Positions 8,666-17,902 of a stretch of 64,000 nucleotides of DNA are shown here, in pieces; positions within the stretch are counted from its first letter, which is position 1; every line of letters begins with the position of its first letter. The DNA is from Mariniflexile sp. TRM1-10 (lineage in GTDB: Bacteria; Bacteroidota; Bacteroidia; Flavobacteriales; Flavobacteriaceae): contig NZ_CP022985.1 in the NCBI RefSeq assembly GCF_003425985.1, forward strand, positions 3,394,001 through 3,458,000, given 5' to 3'. A program made the position numbers and the translations under genes. Below the pieces are notes generated by a model. That model was given only the letters and a program-made list of their open reading frames with translations, was not told the DNA's origin and did no database searches.

Positions 8666-9112
8666 ATGGAACTTATATTAAAACAAGACGTTGAAAATTT
8701 AGGATTTAAAGACGATGTTGTAACAGTTAAGAACGGTTATGGTAGAAACTTTTTAATTCCTCAAGGACAAGCTATTATGGCTACGGCTTCTGCTAAAAAA
8801 GTATTGGCAGAAAACTTAAAGCAAAGAGCTTATAAAGAAAAGAAAATAGTTGATGAGGCTAACAAAATTGCTGAAGCTATAAAAGCTTTAGAAATTAAAA
8901 TACCTGCAAAAGTAGGAACAGGCGATAAATTATTTGGTTCTGTAAATAACATTGATGTTGCTGCTGCTTTAGAAAAAGAAGGGCAATCTATCGATAAAAA
9001 ATTCATTACAGTTACAACTGTAAAACGTACAGGTAAGTATAATGCCGTAATACGTTTGCACAGAGAAGTAAGTGTAGATTTAGAATTTGAGGTTATTGCA
9101 CAAGCTGAGTAA
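8666..9112 (+). CDS. rplI: 50S ribosomal protein L9
   Basis: The 148-residue L9 has the two-domain form: the N-terminal rRNA-binding domain (MELILKQDVENLGFKDDVVTVKNGYGRNFLIP, with the GYGRNFLIP signature), a long connecting helix (about residues 42-75), and the C-terminal domain (KVGTGDKLFGSVNNIDVAAAL). L9 lies at the base of the L1 stalk and influences frame maintenance. It is the last gene of the operon; a strong terminator follows 18 bases after the stop. Confidence 0.98.
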   Translation: MELILKQDVENLGFKDDVVTVKNGYGRNFLIPQGQAIMATASAKKVLAENLKQRAYKEKKIVDEANKIAEAIKALEIKIPAKVGTGDKLFGSVNNIDVAAALEKEGQSIDKKFITVTTVKRTGKYNAVIRLHREVSVDLEFEVIAQAE

Positions 9113-9130
9113 TATCAAATAGATTTATAT

Positions 9131-9159
9131 AAAAGCCTCAACATAGTTGGGGCTTTTTT
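9131..9159 (+). terminator. Rho-independent terminator of the rpsF operon
   Basis: The stem AAAAGCCTCAAC / GTTGGGGCTTTTTT has a short loop and a run of six T. It lies 18 bases after the rplI stop and is a textbook intrinsic terminator. Confidence 0.85.
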
Positions 9160-9262
9160 GTTGTTTTTTAGACCTCACAGGTTTTTAAAACCTATGAGAT
9201 CTTTTAAGCACAAAATTTAACTTTAAGTAATTTCTCCCCTTAGGGGAGGTAAAGAAAGGAAT

Positions 9263-9733
9263 ATGAAATATTCAAGACTTACAAAAGAACAGTTTGAAGA
9301 ACTACACCAAGAGTTTATAAACTTTTTGGCAACACAATCCATTACTGCCGATGAATGGGCTAATTTGAAAACCAATAAGCCAGAATTGGCAGAAATGGAA
9401 CTGGATGTTTTTAGCGATTTAATTTGGGAAGGTGTTTTAAACAAAGCTGAATATTTAGAACATTTTTCGGCACAACACATGTATTTGTTCCGTTTGGGAA
9501 AGAAAAAAATGAAAGCTATTGTTGTAAACGTAAAAAACAAAGCAGTAGATATCACCACACAAGAAGGTTATAATTGGCTTCGTGAAAATTTAATGGATGA
9601 AACTGTTGAATTTTTGCAAGCCGATAAAGAGTATACCGAAGATAAAAACCTTGACAAATTTAAAATGATTGAACAAGGCGCCGTAATTACCAAAGGCGAG
9701 TTGTTTAAGTATTTTAATAAATTGATAAATTGA
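9263..9733 (+). CDS. DUF6495-like hypothetical protein
   Basis: The 156-residue soluble, acidic protein starts MKYSRLTKEQFEELHQEF. It has no signal peptide, membrane segment or catalytic motif that I can recognise. It is mostly helical in the first half (SITADEWANLKTNKPELAEMELDVFSDLIWEGV) and ends with KMIEQGAVITKGELFKYFNKLIN. I recall proteins of this type as a conserved flavobacterial family of unknown function (DUF6495); the family name is from memory. It stands alone after the rpsF operon; a CTCCCCTTAGGGGAG hairpin lies just upstream at about 9234-9248. Confidence 0.7.
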   Translation: MKYSRLTKEQFEELHQEFINFLATQSITADEWANLKTNKPELAEMELDVFSDLIWEGVLNKAEYLEHFSAQHMYLFRLGKKKMKAIVVNVKNKAVDITTQEGYNWLRENLMDETVEFLQADKEYTEDKNLDKFKMIEQGAVITKGELFKYFNKLIN

Positions 9734-10110
9734 ATATGTTGTAGTGTTCAGTGTTCAGTTGCAGTGTTCAGTATTCAGGATGCAGTTGCAGTGAACAGTT
9801 GGCTTATTATTGGTTAGAAGCTGAGCTTTTTTAAAACAAAAGGACATCACTATATCTACTGTTTTAAACGAAACAATTTTTGCGACTTTACGGTTTTGTG
9901 TGATAAAAGAATAGTTTCGCTTTTTTTTAATGAAAAGACACGCCATGACGTTTTCATTAATTATTTTTGCTCCATTCCTGAGTAGGCAGGAATCTATTTT
10001 CATTTAAAACTATTATTTTTGCAATCCTCATCATACAATTACGTTGGTAGTGGTTTGATGCAGAATTTTAATAACTAATAAAAAAGATACCTGCTTTCGC
10101 AGGCATTAAT
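9734..10110. other. Intergenic region with small repeats before hisS
   Basis: There is no credible gene here. The stretch 9745-9800 holds degenerate direct repeats of CAGTGTTCAGT. An inverted repeat ATTCCTG/CAGGAAT is at 9974-9993. TATTTTTG -7-like elements occur at 9962-9969 and 10014-10021; the second is the better candidate for the hisS promoter. A small hairpin, CCTGC TTTC GCAGG, lies at 10090-10103, eight bases before the hisS ATG, where it could affect ribosome access. Confidence 0.6.
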
Positions 10111-11817
10111 ATGGCTCAAAAACCAAGCATCCCAAAAGGCACCAGAGATTTTAACCCAGAACAGGTAGCAAAACGCAATTATATTTTTAATACCATTCGT
10201 GGTGCTTTCGAAACGTTTGGATTTCAACCTATTGAAACACCCAGTTTTGAAAACTCCGAAACCCTTATGGGAAAATACGGTGATGAAGGGGATAGATTGA
10301 TTTTTAAGATTTTGAATTCTGGGGATTTTTTGAAAGATTCTCACATACTCTATAAATATTATAATGTTTTAATTAATCATTTTAATAAAGAATTTTACCA
10401 AGAATTGTTTTTAACAAATGATTTAAAAAATGTAATATCGAGTAAAATTGAAAACCCTTTGGAGCTTACTGAAAATGAGAAAGTTGATATTAAGAATAAA
10501 TTCATCCTCTTTGAAAGAAAAAAAAGAGATTTACTGAAGCTTGAAGATGAGAATTTAATTACTGAAATTTTTTATCAGTATTCTGAAAATATCATTCTAT
10601 CTACTTATATGATTGTGGCTTTGATGAAAAAGGAATTTGATAATCATTTATTATGGATATCTCATATTAATAGAATTACTATTACGATTATTGAATCGCT
10701 TTTCTCCAAAAAACTAGCTCCTATTATCTCCGAAAAAGCCCTACGCTACGATCTAACCGTGCCTTTTGCCCGTTACGTCGTACAACACCAAAACGAAATT
10801 GAATTCCCATTCAAACGCTACCAAATACAACCTGTTTGGCGTGCCGACAGACCACAAAAGGGCCGTTTTAGGGAGTTTTACCAATGTGATGCCGATGTGG
10901 TTGGTAGCAAATCATTGTGGCAAGAGGTGGAGTTTATTCAATTATACGACACGGTGTTTTCAGCATTAAAACTGGAAGGTGTTACCATTAAAATCAACAA
11001 CCGAAAAATTTTGTCCGGCATCGCTGAGATTATTGGTGCTTCCGATAAATTAATTGATTTTACAGTAGCCTTAGATAAACTTGATAAAATAGGCGAGGCC
11101 AAGGTGAAGGAGGAAATGCTTTCAAAAGGGATTTCAGAAGCAGGGATTTCTAAATTACAGCCGTTGTTCACTTTATCGGGTTCTTTTGAATCACAAATTG
11201 AATCTTTAAAAGATATTTTGTCAACTTCCGAAGAAGGCAAAAAAGGGATTGAAGAGTTGGCGTTTATAAATGAAGCGATTTCAGAATTAGGCCTAAAAAC
11301 CGCCAGTCTGCAGTTAGACGTCACCTTGGCACGCGGATTAAATTACTACACAGGAGCTATTTTTGAAGTCGCTGCGCCAAAAACCGTGCAAATGGGTTCT
11401 ATTGGCGGTGGCGGACGTTATGACGACTTAACAGGCATTTTTGGTTTGAAAGATGTTAGTGGTGTTGGTATTAGTTTTGGTCTAGATCGCATTTATTTGG
11501 TATTGGAAGAACTCGGTTTGTTCCCTGAAACAGTGAATAAAAACGTGGATGTTTTGTTCATCAACTTTGGAGATAAAGAAGCTTTATTTTGTTTGAAAGC
11601 CATTAAGCAATTGCGTTCCGAAGGTATTCATACCGAATTGTACCCCGATGCCGATAAAATGAAAAAGCAAATGAACCATGCGAATAAGCGAAACATTCCG
11701 TTTGTGGTTTTAGTAGGTGAGGCCGAAGTTAGTTCAAACTCCTATACACTTAAAAACATGGTTTCTGGCGAGCAATTTAAAGTGTCTTTTGACGAATTGT
11801 TAACGCATTTAAAATAA
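10111..11817 (+). CDS. hisS: Histidyl-tRNA synthetase with a large in-frame insertion
   Basis: This class II synthetase charges tRNA-His. It starts [18 protein letters not shown]. Core elements present: motif 1 region around residues 30-65, the [15 protein letters not shown] strand at 212-226, motif 2 [10 protein letters not shown] at 251-260, the histidine motif [14 protein letters not shown], motif 3 GGGGRYDDL and the C-terminal anticodon domain with [15 protein letters not shown]. At 568 residues it is over 100 longer than usual for the family. The excess is a single block, roughly residues 77-199, inserted between GDFLKD and [18 protein letters not shown], a loop that is normally about 10-25 residues. 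The reading frame is unbroken and every catalytic motif is intact, so the enzyme is probably active. Confidence 0.95.
   Translation: MAQKPSIPKGTRDFNPEQVAKRNYIFNTIRGAFETFGFQPIETPSFENSETLMGKYGDEGDRLIFKILNSGDFLKDSHILYKYYNVLINHFNKEFYQELFLTNDLKNVISSKIENPLELTENEKVDIKNKFILFERKKRDLLKLEDENLITEIFYQYSENIILSTYMIVALMKKEFDNHLLWISHINRITITIIESLFSKKLAPIISEKALRYDLTVPFARYVVQHQNEIEFPFKRYQIQPVWRADRPQKGRFREFYQCDADVVGSKSLWQEVEFIQLYDTVFSALKLEGVTIKINNRKILSGIAEIIGASDKLIDFTVALDKLDKIGEAKVKEEMLSKGISEAGISKLQPLFTLSGSFESQIESLKDILSTSEEGKKGIEELAFINEAISELGLKTASLQLDVTLARGLNYYTGAIFEVAAPKTVQMGSIGGGGRYDDLTGIFGLKDVSGVGISFGLDRIYLVLEELGLFPETVNKNVDVLFINFGDKEALFCLKAIKQLRSEGIHTELYPDADKMKKQMNHANKRNIPFVVLVGEAEVSSNSYTLKNMVSGEQFKVSFDELLTHLK
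10342..10707 (+). other. AT-rich in-frame insertion within hisS (about 122 codons)
   Basis: The segment encodes a Lys/Asn/Ile-rich, probably helical stretch (from [19 protein letters not shown] to [14 protein letters not shown]). Counting by hand, 10381-10680 is 23% G+C (69 of 300), while the hisS core immediately downstream (10741-10860) is about 47%. I recognise no domain in it. TTCTC occurs near both edges (10338-10342 and 10702-10706), but the spacing of 364 is not a multiple of three, so it is not a simple target duplication. Boundaries are estimates from where family similarity stops and resumes. Confidence 0.75.
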
Positions 11818-11847
11818 AAAAGTCCTAAAAATTAATTTAGGACTTTT
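11818..11847. terminator. Bidirectional terminator after hisS
   Basis: AAAAGTCCTAAA and TTTAGGACTTTT flank a short AT loop; there are A-runs on one side and T-runs on the other. It lies between hisS and the convergent gene at 11890, so it can serve both. Confidence 0.8.
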
Positions 11848-11889
11848 AAAGGATATTTTGAATAATGTATGAAGTGACTAATTCAAATT

Positions 11890-14800
11890 TTATTCTATAA
11901 ATACCTTTTTAGAAATGATACCAGATTCGGTTTTTAGTTTTATAATATATGCTCCTGTACTTAAAGATTTAGGTTTATACGCGATGTGATTTTCGTTGGT
12001 TATTGCTTTAAATTCAAACATAGATTGTCCCAAAATATCAAATACTTCAATGGATGCAATATGTTTTAAGTTCGGGTTGTGAATAATAATACTTTTGTTT
12101 TCATTTGAAAAATACACTTGAAAGGCACTGTTTGATAAACCATCCGTATGTAAAGCCTGTGGATTGACAAATGTTATTTCAAAGCGATTTAAGTGTTTTC
12201 CAACGGTTAAATACACATCGTATTTGCGCTCTTTTAAATTATGGTAAATATTTAGTTGTTTGTCATGTAAATAGATATTGGTGCTATTTTCCATATTTTC
12301 CAGCGTATCGATTTTTATAGAGGCTAAGCCTTGTTTGCTGACCTTCACACCCAATGGAAGCGTCTGTTCTGCATCAAAATTGTTTACTGCTTGTATGATA
12401 AAATTATTGTTATTGAATATCCAAAACATATCTTCTTTATTGTCTTCGGTAAGCAGTGCATCGTAGCCAAGGTCAAAGTCGTTTGATGCTTTTTCGTCAA
12501 CTCCAACTAATAATTGGCGGTGATATCCTTTTGGAGAATCGAACTTAAGCCTAATTTTTCTTCTGGTATCTCTATCAACATTTGATAAGGTACTTTGTTT
12601 GTTTTTCGTATTTGAATTTTTTATGAATATTGAAGTTGAGGGCGTTTCTTTTACAAAAACACGTTGGCTGTTTTTGAAAACAATAGTTCCTCCGCTTACA
12701 GCTTCTGTTTGTGATACGCTACTAGATAAAGGATCGGTAGCATTAACAAAAAATCCTTGGCCTACTGGTATATAACGCTGTGGATTTCCTTTAGTACTGG
12801 TTAAGCCTCCAGTATAGTTTATTCTGGTATCGTTGTTTATTGCTTCTGCACCACCCATTAAAGTGTAAACACCGTAACCGCCTTGGTATTCAGCTAGTAC
12901 ATGTGAGTTACTTGCAAAATGCTCCCAAAAATATAGCACACCGTTTATCACATTTTGAGTATTGTTTCCACCGTCTTTAATATTGTCTCTTATAAATTCA
13001 TCGGCATCAATAGCTGAAGGGTATGGGTTGCCCACCAAATATTCATTTCCAGCCGCTATAGACAATGTAATATCTCCGTTATTAGGCTTACCATTAAATA
13101 CATAATTTTGTGTCAGGGTTATGGCTCCACCAGTATTAGCAACACCTTTCATAGTGTAGCCTTCACCTGCTAATATCGTTCCTGTACGTCTTACATGTTG
13201 CCATTGACTGTAATTATCGAAAGCTTTATTGGCATATTTCCAAATCCAATAATCTGCAATTTTTATATTACTGCCAACAATACTGCCATTATATCCAGAG
13301 GTTAAAAAAGTGATGTTAGTTGGAGTTGCGGGGATGGTGCCGTTTTTAAGAATATTATCAATCATTCTATAACTATTGTTATTACTAATAGTGTTGCTTA
13401 TGCCAACAGGCGATGACCAATAATTATAAGTAAATAGATCTTGAGAACCTTGTTGGTCGCGTTCTATTTTGCCTGAGCTGGTAACATCTAAAACACTGCC
13501 TTCGGTTTGAATTAATTGGGATTCATCATCCAGATCAATTAAGCCATCAAGTTTTAAATACCAACTATTGTACAATCCTTTATCTGCTTCAATGGAGAAT
13601 TCTTTGCCAGTTTCTACAATAATGCCCGCGGTACCTTGGGTGTTATAGGTGCCATCTAATTGTATGTTGTGTTTTATATGAACAATAGACGCATCATCAG
13701 GATTGTCTTGTTTTGCCGTGATATCCCATTCACTTCCATGTAGCCAACTTGCCGTATTTGTCCAATCGCCATCAGCTGTAGTTTCATAAGGCAGTGGTGC
13801 TCTTTGAAAATAGATATCTTTAAAGTTGAACATTTTAGCTCCTGTTAATTGGTCTATAGTTCCCGTTTTTTTATCGTCTAAAATATCGTCTTTATAAGCA
13901 TCCATTTTGTAATACTTTACCAAATTTGTACCTATAGAACCTGAAATGTCTATTGGAATAATTTTACCTCGGTTAAAACTATTGGTGTCATCCAGTTCTT
14001 GATAGACCATACGCTTAAGTTCATTGGGAGCTAAGGCAGTGTTAAAAACCCTGACTTCATCAATTTCACCTTTAAAATAGTTGTCGTTAGTGCTGGCTCT
14101 ACCTATGGTAAAGTTTGATGTACTTGTAATGCCACCAGACGTGTCACTAGCTTCCTCTATACCATTAATATATAAAATGGTACTTCCCGAGGTTGTGGTT
14201 ACCGCAACATGCATCCAAACACCTAAAGATGTAGTGCTGGTAGATGCTAAACTAACGCCATCGGCAACTGCGGTTACTGTATTGTCGGTATTTATTCTTA
14301 AATAAAAGTCATCCTGACCAGCAACCATTCTATTGTTTAAATTGGTATTGTCTCCTGCTGATTTTATAAAAGCCATAAGCGTAGCATCACCAGAGCTTAT
14401 TAGGTTAGTATCTTCAACGTAGTCGTTGCGTCCATCAAAATATAGGCTGTAACTATCATCTAAATTTCTTGGTGATCCAAAAACAGTGTCATCACCATCT
14501 CTAGATGCCATAATACCATCACCATCGGCATCGGTTGTATCGTCTAAAACTCCTGCCGTATTAGGTAGGTGTGCATAGATTTCCATGGTATCGATGTCAT
14601 AGATTCCTGTTAAGTTGTTATAAGGGTCTTTATAATCTGGTAAGCCATCACCATCAGAATCCAGTGCGTATAATGGGCTTGTGCCTTGACCAATATTTCC
14701 ATAGGAATTTATATAGTTTTGGGTTCCAGAATCATGATGAAAATCATAAATATCTAAAATGCCATCCCCATAATATTCTATAGTACCATCACCTTCGGAG

Positions 14801-16893
14801 TCTTTTTCTCTAAACGCTTCGGTTTCTGGACCATCTCCCACACCGTTGCCGGTAATATCGCCATCGCCATTTTGAAAACCTGAAGGCGCACTGCTGCTTA
14901 TGATGCCATATTCATCGACATCAAACAATCCATCATTATCGCTATCCAAATCTAAATAATCTGGTATGATATCTCCGTCAGAATGTATTGGGGCAATACC
15001 TTCCGTAGCGTCATGCATACCATTACCATTAGTATCTACCCATGAAGAAATACTTGTTAAAGTTGCTTTACCTTCGCTTAAACTGGCACTCGTAGGATTG
15101 CCTTCAACAACATCTGGAATGCCATCGTTATCAGAATCTAAATCGAACACATCGGCTGCACCATCACTATCCATATCGCAAAGGGTTTGTCTGATTTCAA
15201 TATCATCAATGGCAAGATCGTTTCCTAAACCACCAATTTCATTGTTATAAAAAATGACTTGAAACTGACTGGTGTTGAATGTTAAACTAGCTGTAAATTG
15301 ATGCCAGCTATTTATTGGGTCTCCGTTTATGGAAGGCGGAATATCACCTGTCGTTATCACAGCATCAAGTCCTGTTGCTGTATTTATTAAAACATTCCCA
15401 TCCATATCTTTAAACTCGACTTTTATATTCGGACGCAATCTTGTATCAATGCCAGGAGACGTTGTTGTATCTAGGTTTAAAACCCAAAAGCTATAGGTAA
15501 TGGGTATATTTGGCAAAGCACCATTGATATGTGCTGTGTAAAATATTTTAGGTTCGTGACTAGCATTAAACATAGCCATTCTGCCTTGGTAATTACCGGT
15601 ATGATCTCCTCCTGTATACCAATATTGATCAGCCCATGAAGCTACTTCTTCGTTAGGTGTGTCATTTACACCATCTCCATCGGCTGCTTTGTAATAAACT
15701 GTATATTTACCATCGTTAAGATCTATTTGACTTAAGTCTGGGCATTCTGCTGTGTTTACGCCCACAGTTCCGTCTTCATAACAATAGGTGGTTACGGCAT
15801 TATAGGACGTATTTATTGTGGTTCTATTGCCTTGTCCAAAACTCTCTTCCAAAAATTTATAAGTTGCTTGTGATGCACTGCTGGACAGGTGGCAGTTGTT
15901 TTCTTCAACTGAATCTGGAATACCATCATTGTCATCATCAAGATCAACATCATCATAGATGCCATCATTATCGCTATCATAAAATACTTTACTGCCTTCT
16001 GCTGATATGTTTATTTGATATAATGTTTCATTATTATCGTTTGATGTTATATTGATGACATCGTTTTGAACGCCTATTGTTGAAGTTGAAAATGACACTT
16101 TAAAACTTACATAGTTATTAGGTGTTATTGTGGCAGGAAAAGAAGGGCTATCGGTTATTGAAAACTCTGTTGCTCCAACCAAATTAATATCAGATACTGT
16201 TAAATCAGCTGTGCCTGTATTATGAATTTTAAATGTTCTTGTAGCTATTTCTGATATTATTTGTACTCTACCAAAATCGGTACTATTATTGATCGTGGGG
16301 ATATTTGTGCCATCTCCAATGATGGAATTACCAGCGCCCGTGATGTCTATTTCTGGGGCTGTATATCCTTCAACTATAATATTATCAATGTAAACAAGAT
16401 CACTATCATCACTAGCGTCGCATTGAAACCTTAGTCTTGAGTTAGCAGTGAATAAATATGTCGAGCTATCTAAAGTTACTGTTACATTCGTATAATTTGT
16501 ATTATTATTGAAGTCCGTTCCTCCCACATAAGCTTTTACTGTTGTCCAATTAGTTCCACTATTATTAGAAAACTGAATCCAAAAATCTTCCCCTGTAGTA
16601 AAATTACTAGTTCTATAATCAAAGGTCATTGTGATAGAACTGTAAGTACTCAAATCAATATCACTTGTAGTCATTACTGATGAAGACGTATTATCTCTTA
16701 AATTAATAGACCAACTATTATTTAATGGTGAAGAACTGTTTCTAGAACAATCTGTTCCACCATCAATCCAAATACCCCAATTTGATTCGAAGTTTTCAGA
16801 ATTTATAGTTACTTGAGAATATAGATTTAAAGAGAGAAATATACTAAAAAGTATAAAAACGAGAGAGTTAGGTAAAATAGCAATTTTTTTCAC
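11890..16893 (-). CDS. Giant secreted LamG/thrombospondin-3 protein with type IX sorting domain
   Basis: The 1667-residue protein has a signal peptide (about 1-26, MKKIAILPNSLVFILFSIF...YSQ). A jelly-roll-like domain follows (about 30-170), then a choice-of-anchor/HYDIN-like domain (about 180-300, DFGRVQIISEIATRTFKIHN). Clusters of calcium-binding thrombospondin type 3 repeats (DSDNDGIxD) occur near 306-330, 570-600 and 645-790. A concanavalin-like LamG domain is at about 815-990 (LYFDGRNDYVEDTN). A long C-terminal module (about 1100-1520) is also found in the protein at 26323. A type IX secretion sorting domain ends the protein (about 1590-1667, ending SGIISKKVFIE). It is expected to be exported by the Por system and anchored at the cell surface; adhesion or glycan binding is an inference. 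It is transcribed alone from the promoter at 16935-16966. Confidence 0.85.
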   Translation of the reverse strand: MKKIAILPNSLVFILFSIFLSLNLYSQVTINSENFESNWGIWIDGGTDCSRNSSSPLNNSWSINLRDNTSSSVMTTSDIDLSTYSSITMTFDYRTSNFTTGEDFWIQFSNNSGTNWTTVKAYVGGTDFNNNTNYTNVTVTLDSSTYLFTANSRLRFQCDASDDSDLVYIDNIIVEGYTAPEIDITGAGNSIIGDGTNIPTINNSTDFGRVQIISEIATRTFKIHNTGTADLTVSDINLVGATEFSITDSPSFPATITPNNYVSFKVSFSTSTIGVQNDVINITSNDNNETLYQINISAEGSKVFYDSDNDGIYDDVDLDDDNDGIPDSVEENNCHLSSSASQATYKFLEESFGQGNRTTINTSYNAVTTYCYEDGTVGVNTAECPDLSQIDLNDGKYTVYYKAADGDGVNDTPNEEVASWADQYWYTGGDHTGNYQGRMAMFNASHEPKIFYTAHINGALPNIPITYSFWVLNLDTTTSPGIDTRLRPNIKVEFKDMDGNVLINTATGLDAVITTGDIPPSINGDPINSWHQFTASLTFNTSQFQVIFYNNEIGGLGNDLAIDDIEIRQTLCDMDSDGAADVFDLDSDNDGIPDVVEGNPTSASLSEGKATLTSISSWVDTNGNGMHDATEGIAPIHSDGDIIPDYLDLDSDNDGLFDVDEYGIISSSAPSGFQNGDGDITGNGVGDGPETEAFREKDSEGDGTIEYYGDGILDIYDFHHDSGTQNYINSYGNIGQGTSPLYALDSDGDGLPDYKDPYNNLTGIYDIDTMEIYAHLPNTAGVLDDTTDADGDGIMASRDGDDTVFGSPRNLDDSYSLYFDGRNDYVEDTNLISSGDATLMAFIKSAGDNTNLNNRMVAGQDDFYLRINTDNTVTAVADGVSLASTSTTSLGVWMHVAVTTTSGSTILYINGIEEASDTSGGITSTSNFTIGRASTNDNYFKGEIDEVRVFNTALAPNELKRMVYQELDDTNSFNRGKIIPIDISGSIGTNLVKYYKMDAYKDDILDDKKTGTIDQLTGAKMFNFKDIYFQRAPLPYETTADGDWTNTASWLHGSEWDITAKQDNPDDASIVHIKHNIQLDGTYNTQGTAGIIVETGKEFSIEADKGLYNSWYLKLDGLIDLDDESQLIQTEGSVLDVTSSGKIERDQQGSQDLFTYNYWSSPVGISNTISNNNSYRMIDNILKNGTIPATPTNITFLTSGYNGSIVGSNIKIADYWIWKYANKAFDNYSQWQHVRRTGTILAGEGYTMKGVANTGGAITLTQNYVFNGKPNNGDITLSIAAGNEYLVGNPYPSAIDADEFIRDNIKDGGNNTQNVINGVLYFWEHFASNSHVLAEYQGGYGVYTLMGGAEAINNDTRINYTGGLTSTKGNPQRYIPVGQGFFVNATDPLSSSVSQTEAVSGGTIVFKNSQRVFVKETPSTSIFIKNSNTKNKQSTLSNVDRDTRRKIRLKFDSPKGYHRQLLVGVDEKASNDFDLGYDALLTEDNKEDMFWIFNNNNFIIQAVNNFDAEQTLPLGVKVSKQGLASIKIDTLENMENSTNIYLHDKQLNIYHNLKERKYDVYLTVGKHLNRFEITFVNPQALHTDGLSNSAFQVYFSNENKSIIIHNPNLKHIASIEVFDILGQSMFEFKAITNENHIAYKPKSLSTGAYIIKLKTESGIISKKVFIE

Positions 16894-16934
16894 AATGGAT
16901 TACATTTAGCTTTGGGGCTGATTGTTTTACCAAG

Positions 16935-16966
16935 CAAATGTATTTAAAATATCTATGAAATGCAAA
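16935..16966 (-). promoter_or_regulatory. Promoter of the 1667-residue protein gene
   Basis: On the minus strand TTTG (complement of 16963-16966), a 20-base spacer and TACATTTG (complement of 16935-16942) match the Bacteroidota consensus exactly. The start codon lies 41 bases downstream. Confidence 0.75.
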
Positions 16967-16987
16967 TTTAATCGATTAAATGCATTT
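16958..16987. promoter_or_regulatory. Palindrome abutting the -33 element
   Basis: The 14-base perfect palindrome TTTAATCGATTAAA (16967-16980) lies inside a longer imperfect one (AAATGCA ... TGCATTT). It sits directly upstream of the -33 TTTG of the promoter for the giant secreted protein, a typical position for an activator or repressor site. The cognate regulator is unknown. Confidence 0.45.
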
Positions 16988-17443
16988 CTATTGAAATTTA
17001 GATGCGATTAGTTATTTACTTTATATGTTTTTTTGTGATTTTTTTGGAGTTTGTATAAGGTCTTTTATTAAAGTTTTAGGAAAGCCCATTTCACTTGAAG
17101 ACAAAGCTTTTATAAGGAATGTCAAAGAAGGTTGGGTAACGAGTTGGTGAGGGGACTTATTGCACTACATTTCAATATGAAGAAAGTTTGAAAAATTAGG
17201 TTTTTGGTAAGAAATAAAATACTATTCTTTAATTTAAAGGATTTCGGGGTTTGCTTCGCCAGTTCGCTTTGCTCGTACCCGCTTTTACCTCTGCTTGAGG
17301 AGAGGTCAAAACTGGTGGGCAGTTTTGGGTGAGGTGTCATAAACAAATGTCGTTTTTAGTACCATTAGGACAAAATGAAACTAGCAAAACCAGTACTGAG
17401 GCTAGTCGAAGTATACCGTATACCACTACGGGGATTGTTAGTT
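16988..17443. other. Intergenic region, no supported gene
   Basis: The region holds decayed, repeat-like sequence: a GAGGAGAGGTCAAAACTGG block near 17300 of the CTCCCCT-type common in flavobacterial intergenic DNA, and a short open frame 17025-17150 (41 codons) that I do not accept as a gene. A GAGGCTAGTCGAAGTAT fragment near 17400 resembles the dispersed CTTCGAC repeats seen elsewhere in the window. Confidence 0.5.
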
Positions 17444-17800
17444 TTAAGAAATTTGTTTATTTAAATTTTCATAAACCCAAGCTTTCATAGCGGTTAAAAG
17501 AGGCGCTAACGATTTTCCTTTTTCAGTTAAACGGTATTCTACTTTTGGGGGAATTACTGGGTAAGATTTTCTGGTAATTACTTCTAGTTGTTCCAAATCT
17601 TTTAACTGTTGCGATAACATTTTCTGACTAATTCCTTTTATGGTTTTGTCAAGTTCATTAAAACGCATCACTTCATTGCTTAATAATACCCATATAATAA
17701 CAGGCTTCCATTTACCTCCAATTTGTTCCATGAAAATTGTAATGGGACATTCTTCAGCTATAATATATTTTTCTTCAATTTTTTTTGTCTCTATTTCCAT
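17444..17800 (-). CDS. HxlR-family (DUF24, MarR-type) transcriptional regulator
   Basis: The 118-residue winged-helix protein has the HxlR core: CPITIFMEQIGGKWKPVIIWVLL (Cys19 within the conserved CP motif), MRFNELDKTIKGISQKMLSQQLKDLEQLEVITR (recognition helix region), and YRLTEKGKSLAPLL. The Cys near the N-terminus matches the redox- or quinone-sensing Cys of characterised members such as YodB, HypR and QorR. It is divergent from an SDR oxidoreductase, the common arrangement in which HxlR represses the enzyme gene until an electrophile is sensed. A perfect operator-like inverted repeat lies between the two genes at 17833-17852. Confidence 0.93.
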   Translation of the reverse strand: MEIETKKIEEKYIIAEECPITIFMEQIGGKWKPVIIWVLLSNEVMRFNELDKTIKGISQKMLSQQLKDLEQLEVITRKSYPVIPPKVEYRLTEKGKSLAPLLTAMKAWVYENLNKQIS

Positions 17801-17832
17801 AATAAGAATAATTTTCCGAGTTAAAAGTCAGT

Positions 17833-17852
17833 TACTTACTATTCAGTAAGTA
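17833..17852. promoter_or_regulatory. Putative HxlR operator
   Basis: TACTTACT and AGTAAGTA form an 8-base perfect inverted repeat around ATTC. DUF24-type regulators bind repeats of the TTAC...GTAA kind. The site is one base upstream of the -33 TTG of the SDR promoter and 32 bases upstream of the HxlR start codon, so one bound regulator dimer could control both genes. Confidence 0.7.
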
Positions 17853-17853
17853 C

Positions 17854-17884
17854 TTGTTTCAAAGTTAGTAATAATCTAGTTTTG
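17854..17884 (+). promoter_or_regulatory. Promoter of the SDR gene
   Basis: TTG at 17854-17856, a 20-base spacer and TAGTTTTG at 17877-17884 match the TTG-N20-TAnnTTTG promoter. The SDR ATG follows at 17903. Confidence 0.75.
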
Positions 17885-17902
17885 TTCAAAAATAAATACA
17901 AA

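Noticed and set aside
9755..10003. An 82-codon open frame on the minus strand between the DUF6495-like gene and hisS
   Set aside because: It reads through the CAGTGTTCAGT repeats and shows no family-like features, plausible RBS or promoter.
10338..10706. TTCTC as a target-site duplication of the hisS insertion
   Set aside because: The spacing of 364 bases is not a multiple of three, so a clean insertion with this duplication would not keep the frame.
17025..17150. A 41-codon frame ending KPISLEDKAFIRNVKEGWVTSW
   Set aside because: The C-terminal half looks protein-like, but it is short with a poly-Phe start and no context. It could be a gene remnant; I cannot support it.
17122..17346. A 74-codon minus-strand frame in the region before the HxlR gene
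   Set aside because: Composition follows the repeat-like intergenic sequence and there is no RBS or family similarity.
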